Part shown: one piece after another, positions 60,801 through 64,000 of the stretch
Layout of the letters: each line of letters starts with the position of its first letter
Numbering within the stretch: position 1 is the first letter of the stretch
Source: Bugula neritina
Taxonomy: Eukaryota; Bryozoa; Gymnolaemata; Cheilostomatida; Bugulidae
Assembly (NCBI GenBank): GCA_964035545.1
Contig: OZ037772.1
Location: 12,899,818-12,963,817, forward strand
Reading direction: 5' to 3'
Length of the DNA stretch: 64,000 nt
Notes under the pieces: model-generated
What the model saw: only the letters and a program-made list of their open reading frames with translations
Databases searched by the model: none
What the model was told of the DNA's origin: nothing
Made by a program: the position numbers and the translations under genes

Positions 60801-62671
60801 TAAATCAGAATTGCTGAATATTTGTGAACAAACTATAGAGTTTCGGTCAGTCCAGGAGTTGTTAGAGTAATTTACTTCCTTTATATTGTTCCAGATGTGG
60901 ATGAATGTGCTTATGGCACTCACACCTGCCCAGAGAATAGTGTGTGTAACAATACTATTGGTTCCTTTGAGTGTCCCAGATGTAAAGATGGATATGTTTG
61001 GATGGATAGCAACCAGACAGTCTGTGAAGGTGATTGTTATAACCAACTTCTATTTGAGTTCTTACAAGGTTTATCATGAAAGAACATTTGTTACTAATTA
61101 TTTTATATAGCTTGGTTTTTTATTTTCTTACAATTATTGCCATTTACATAACCTGAACTTTTACATTCAACTCCATAATGACGTCAGGGTTACACATTGA
61201 ACATAGCAACTGTCTGAACTCAGTTCTAGTTCATATGTTGTCATACTCACAAGTATTTGTGTCATGATACTAACAAGTATTTGTGTAATGCCTCCTACGT
61301 TCTATTTTGTCTTCACGCATCTTCTAACAGTTCTTTCCTTTTGAACAGATATTGATGAGTGTAGAAATGACACAAACAATGATTGCCACTATAACGCCAC
61401 GTGTACCAATACAAATGGCAGCTATGTGTGTGAATGTAACTCCGGGTACACAGGAAGTGGTACTTACTGCACTGGTGAGTCAACTTTATTTTTTTAATAC
61501 GTTTATTATTTATAGTCATGCTTTTTAAAAGTTGACATAATTAAATGGTAGATGAGAGCTTTTAGAATATTTTTGTTTAATTACTTAAAGTTACTTTTAA
61601 CTTTTGCTTCTCTTTAGCAGAAAATGTTTGGTCTGTTGAGATCAATGTGATTAAGTTAATTTCATGTATTCTGTGTTGTAGATATCAATGAATGTGATAA
61701 GCTGTTAGACAACTGCGACCCGAAACACGGCATCTGCACCAACACAGATGGCGGCCATGTTTGTTCTTGTATCTACGGGTTCACCGGAGAGTTCAACTGC
61801 ACAGGTCAGCGAGAACTTTCCTTAGACATTTATTTCCTGTCTGTTTGATGATGTCATCAGTTGCTATGGCAACGTCTGCATCTGTTGGGAATCTCTATAG
61901 TCTGAGCTCCAACTCAGTGTTTTTAACCTGAGCTCTATTAAGTGTTGCTGTTGTGTGTGTAGAGATCAAGCCGGGACAAACCGGGCTGGAGGAGCAGGAG
62001 AAATATCTGGTGGACTCGGCTGCCGTATTCAGAATGTACGCATTAGAGGCTGAGAGACAGTCCCTAGAGAAACAGCTTGAGAGCGTGCTGAGACAGTGTG
62101 CTCTGGTTGCTAGGAAACCAACTAGAGGGAAGAGAGCGGTACGTGTCACTTCCTGTTACCTGTAACTACGTGTCACTTCCTGTTACCTGTAACCATAGTA
62201 GCTGTGTGTCCACTTAGTCTCTAAAAGGGAAGGCAACTCTCCAATACCTGAGAGCTTCAGCTCAATGAAAAATTGGTTCTATTAGGCAGCAACATTCAAA
62301 CTCAACTTATGTCAGCTCAGTTCTCCGGCAACTTGGAGTTATCTTTCCACATTATCTCATTGCACCAACTAATTACCATTTAAAGAGTTGTCTTCACATT
62401 AACAGCTAATGAATATTTCCACAAGCAAACAAATATTCCACTTTCACTGCCATTTGTTTATCTGTGTGTTTAAAGATAGTCAGTGTATGTTTGAGATTAT
62501 TATGTTTGTTGTGTGGAGTTGTCTTCACTGCCGGTGTTGCAGGTGCTGTCGGGGTCACCCGCTGCTATCAACAGGGTTCAGGTGGACAGTCTGATTAATA
62601 ATCTCGGCGTGGCCATCAGGAAACTCAAGGCTAACATCCAGTCTGCAAAGAAAGCTTGCGGCTTGGCCTAG
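45853..62671 (+). CDS. Hemicentin-like VWA head fused to 13 calcium-binding EGF modules
   Basis: Predicted secreted matrix protein of 1,152 residues. Exons: 45853-45981, 46585-46678, 47043-47113, 49756-49917, 50192-50314, 50565-50820, 51213-51344, 51536-51622, 52283-52467, 54229-54304, 55043-55186, 55527-55649, 56258-56389, 56685-56810, 57269-57394, 57877-58005, 58255-58389, 58575-58709, 59370-59504, 59858-59992, 60551-60685, 60895-61029, 61349-61474, 61682-61804, 61963-62138, 62543-62671; phases and total length agree. Signal peptide, then a VWA domain with MIDAS-type VFDTSNSM and FVFTDAS. The region to about residue 440 follows the hemicentin N-terminus (DCPEVTIGAIEEAL, LTGDCGD, YTSYQQIASASSGEIF, PGTWRL). 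Next is a Cys-rich module (IEQCKKC), then 13 cbEGFs, nearly all on their own phase-1 exon with D-[IV]-[DN]-EC and C-x-[ND]-x4-[FY]-x-C. A C-terminal helical segment has an RGKR cleavage-type site. No Ig domains. Confidence 0.93.
45982..46090. repeat. (GTCT)n microsatellite at the exon 1 donor
   Basis: The exon 1 donor is AATCAG followed by gtctgtctgtttgtctc, an unusual GTCTGT site that is itself the start of the microsatellite. Confidence 0.88.
46665..47012. repeat. Donor-copying minisatellite, 21-bp unit
   Basis: The exon 2 end acaacactccta followed by gtatgtatt begins an array of about 16 units (caata(c)tcctagtatgtatta and tac, tac/act variants). Every unit repeats the exon end and the GTATGT (or GTACGT) donor. 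Confidence 0.94.
47130..49676. repeat. Very large intronic minisatellite, 22-bp unit, about 115 copies
   Basis: About 2.5 kb of ttactatgtgtatattat plus tata, with tctg, tagg and tgcg variants, fills intron 3. The unit length is 1 modulo 3 and rarely contains a stop, so all three plus frames encode the same ILLYYYVYIIILLCVYYYIT peptide and stay open for up to 782 codons. This is an artefact, not a membrane protein. Confidence 0.97.
49925..49965. repeat. (GTCT)n microsatellite after the exon 4 donor
   Basis: ctctctgtctgtttgtctgt begins about 12 bp inside the intron after exon 49756-49917. Confidence 0.75.
50880..51115. repeat. TAGTTATTAGT tandem repeat
   Basis: Irregular repeats of tagttattagttattagt, with cag variants, in intron 6. 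Confidence 0.85.
51823..52300. repeat. Acceptor-copying minisatellite, 34-36 bp unit
   Basis: About 13 copies of cttgtattgccag followed by gggtagtaacttatactgtg. The last unit is the true acceptor and 5' end of exon 52283-52467 (gggtactaacttacactgtc, coding GVLTYTV). Copies still encode GVVTYTV, so the array derives from the exon edge. Confidence 0.95.
52540..54224. repeat. Very large intronic minisatellite, 15-bp unit, about 111 copies
   Basis: ctgttatatctcacct-type units with gcta and acta variants fill intron 9, right up to the acceptor of exon 54229-54304. The 15-bp unit lacks stops, giving 565- to 592-codon frames in all three plus frames (ISHLCYISPLLYLTSV). Rejected as genes. Confidence 0.97.
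54465..55055. repeat. Acceptor-copying minisatellite with donor, 40-bp unit
   Basis: About 14 copies of ctctgtgtgtag followed by gtattgaacagt then gtaagtatata. The last, changed after gtaag, is the true acceptor and start of exon 55043-55186 (GIEQCKK). Each intronic copy thus holds an acceptor and, 12 nt later, a consensus donor. Confidence 0.95.
55675..56238. repeat. Intronic minisatellite, 18-bp unit, about 31 copies
   Basis: ttgctatggttactct plus gg or ag, filling intron 12 between two cbEGF exons. The unit is a multiple of three without stops, so each frame reads a fixed peptide (CYGYSG, VAMVTL, LLWLLW). Confidence 0.95.
56440..56613. repeat. Intronic tandem repeat, 14-bp unit
   Basis: About 12 copies of tctcacctacaata in intron 13. 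Confidence 0.9.
57815..57892. repeat. Acceptor-copying short repeat, three copies
   Basis: gtattgttttag followed by acatcaatg occurs three times (one with gtattatt). The third is the true acceptor and start of cbEGF exon 57877-58005 (DINEC). Confidence 0.9.
58785..59215. repeat. TCTACAGTTACTAG intronic repeat
   Basis: About 24 copies of ctacagttactagt or ctacagttactact, preceded by gtaactaacactact repeats, in the longest intron of the cbEGF exon cluster. Confidence 0.9.
59575..59700. repeat. Intronic repeat, 32-bp unit
   Basis: Four copies of gagtattactaattcactc plus tcactacacactt. Confidence 0.87.
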
Positions 62672-64000
62672 TTACTCTGAACAATCTAAGGGCTGATATT
62701 CAGACTAGGATATAGTCTGACTCTGTTTATTAGCAGGATGGTAACAACAGAAATGAACTGCCTTATCTTATTGGCTCATTATTATATTTCTATCCAATCA
62801 GTAGGCTTTTACAGCAAACAATTGTGTATTTCAAATATATTTCTAGTTTGCCATGTGTTGCCACATATTTTGATATTAATATTTTGTCTTGTGTGTAAAA
62901 TATAGAATTAAGTATATATTAACAAAGCCTTTAATATCTCTCCACCCCTCCCTCTGTCTCTCCCCCTCCCTCTCTCCTCCCCTCTCCCTCCCCTCCCTCC
63001 CCCTTTCTCTCTCTCCTCCCCTCTCCCTCTGTTGAGTAGTTGTCAAATGTATGGTGCTGAAACTAACACATATGACAGTTACCATCTGAACAACGACATC
63101 TGTGCCGTATAATATCATACAGTAAAGTATACTGTATATTATCATACAGTGAAATATACTGCATAGTATACAGTATGATACTATACCATCTATTATACTG
63201 TATCTCAGTATCTCTATTCAAGCTCTCCCCGCCTTCCTAGTATCGGTCTGAAGTGATAACATTGTGACAGTTGGTGTTCTCTAAATGCCTATAGCTCAAA
63301 AGGCGGGGCACGTTCTCTCCCCCCTCCAATATTATAGTACTGTTACATAGAATCAGCTAGATTTCTCAGAGATAAGATGACAAGGATTTGTTTACTCATG
63401 CTGATAGTTAAAAGTGTGTTGGCATCTTCCAGCAGCTTATAGTTGAGTTATCATTAAAGGTAAGCAAACCTTTGCTCAGGCGGTGGTGTGGTGGTGATAG
63501 TATTAGTATACTATTACAATGTCACTTGTTAATAGTACAGTATAAATTATTTATATTGTCACTATTGTCATCATTCAATACTAGTTAATATTTATGAGTG
63601 TTGTAATGTATGATTGTATGGAGTAGACTGTATTTTATGTAGTACTGCGCAATAGACGGTACCACATTAAGCATTTTACTAAGTGGAAGCCTATTTTTAA
63701 CAATTGTATTGTCAAAAAACCTATGTTTTATTCCTTTGCTTAGCAAACATTATTTTTCAGGTTATTTGACTTTTCAGAGTTATATAACATCATTTATTAA
63801 CGTTTTTAGGTAATTTAAACTCATTATCTAATAACATATGTATTCTGGTAGAGATACACCATCTGATAGTGTAGAGCTAGTTGGTAGAGAATCATCATGG
63901 GACCGGAAATCCGCACCCGGCAGGTGTACAAGGTGGTTGCTATGACGCTTATGATGCTTATCACGCCAAAACAGGAAGTAGATGCAAAGGGCGTGTCCTT
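62672..64000. other. 3' flank of the hemicentin-like gene and unresolved right edge
   Basis: A pyrimidine-rich block (ctccctccc, ctctctct) covers 62938-63030. A short frame at 63378 (MTRICLLMLIVKSVLA) looks like a signal peptide but meets TAG after 21 codons, ahead of a GTAAGC at 63461. An ATG at 63897 opens a frame (MGPEIRTRQVYKVVAMTL) running off the window. Either may be the 5' end of another plus-strand gene, but neither can be assigned. Confidence 0.35.

Larger units (their letters stand above)
58255..61029 (+). repeat. Six-fold tandem cbEGF exon duplication
   Basis: Exons 58255-58389, 58575-58709, 59370-59504, 59858-59992, 60551-60685 and 60895-61029 are each exactly 135 nt in phase 1. 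They encode near-identical modules: HTCP.NSVCNNTIGSFEC, DGY.W.DSNQTAC. Intervening introns differ in length (about 185, 660, 353, 558 and 209 bp) and look unrelated. Confidence 0.94.

Noticed and set aside
63378-63443. Signal-peptide-like 21-codon frame
   Set aside because: Ends at TAG before the nearby donor; could be a uORF, but there is not enough sequence to judge.

Overview
This is eukaryotic, animal DNA: AT-rich, with multi-exon genes joined by GT-AG introns and extracellular-matrix domain architectures. A fibrillar collagen with the type V/XI layout, a pseudo-superoxide-dismutase/FN3 protein, a hemicentin-like protein without Ig domains, and intron-dense genes full of minisatellites suggest an early-branching animal, most likely a sponge. 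The organism is an inference. No bacterial, viral or CRISPR features were found.

Layout. (1) Positions 1-14828, minus: fibrillar collagen gene, 33 coding exons in view, complete from signal peptide and TSPN domain to the first part of the C-propeptide; its 3' end lies off the left edge. (2) 16244-28359, minus: secreted protein of about 1,136 residues with three degenerate Cu/Zn-SOD-like domains followed by about five FN3 domains and Ser/Gly/Thr-rich linkers. An intron carries a 437-bp hAT-type MITE with a perfect 8-bp target duplication. (3) 29603-31248, minus: MDP1 phosphatase. (4) 32804-34015, minus: PPP1R11, a PP1 inhibitor. (5) 37026-40028, plus: urate oxidase ending in the peroxisomal signal SKL. 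(6) 41868-42782 and 43900-44745, minus: two intronless paralogues with signal peptide, Thr-rich linker and an eight-cysteine (D8C, uromodulin-type) domain. (7) 45853-62671, plus: hemicentin-type VWA head joined to 13 calcium-binding EGF modules, six encoded by near-identical 135-nt exons. The last 1.3 kb holds no gene I can support.

Five of the eight genes encode secreted or matrix-type proteins, so the window reads as a matrix-rich neighbourhood with three housekeeping enzymes or regulators between them. No joint pathway is shown by the sequence.

The most unusual signal is not a gene. At least 14 introns carry minisatellites whose repeat unit is a copy of an authentic splice junction (exon end plus donor, or acceptor plus exon start). 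They start at the real junction and extend only into the intron. They occur in all six multi-exon genes. Exon boundaries were called by eye from GT/AG sites, reading phase and protein-family fit; a few may be off by a base or two.
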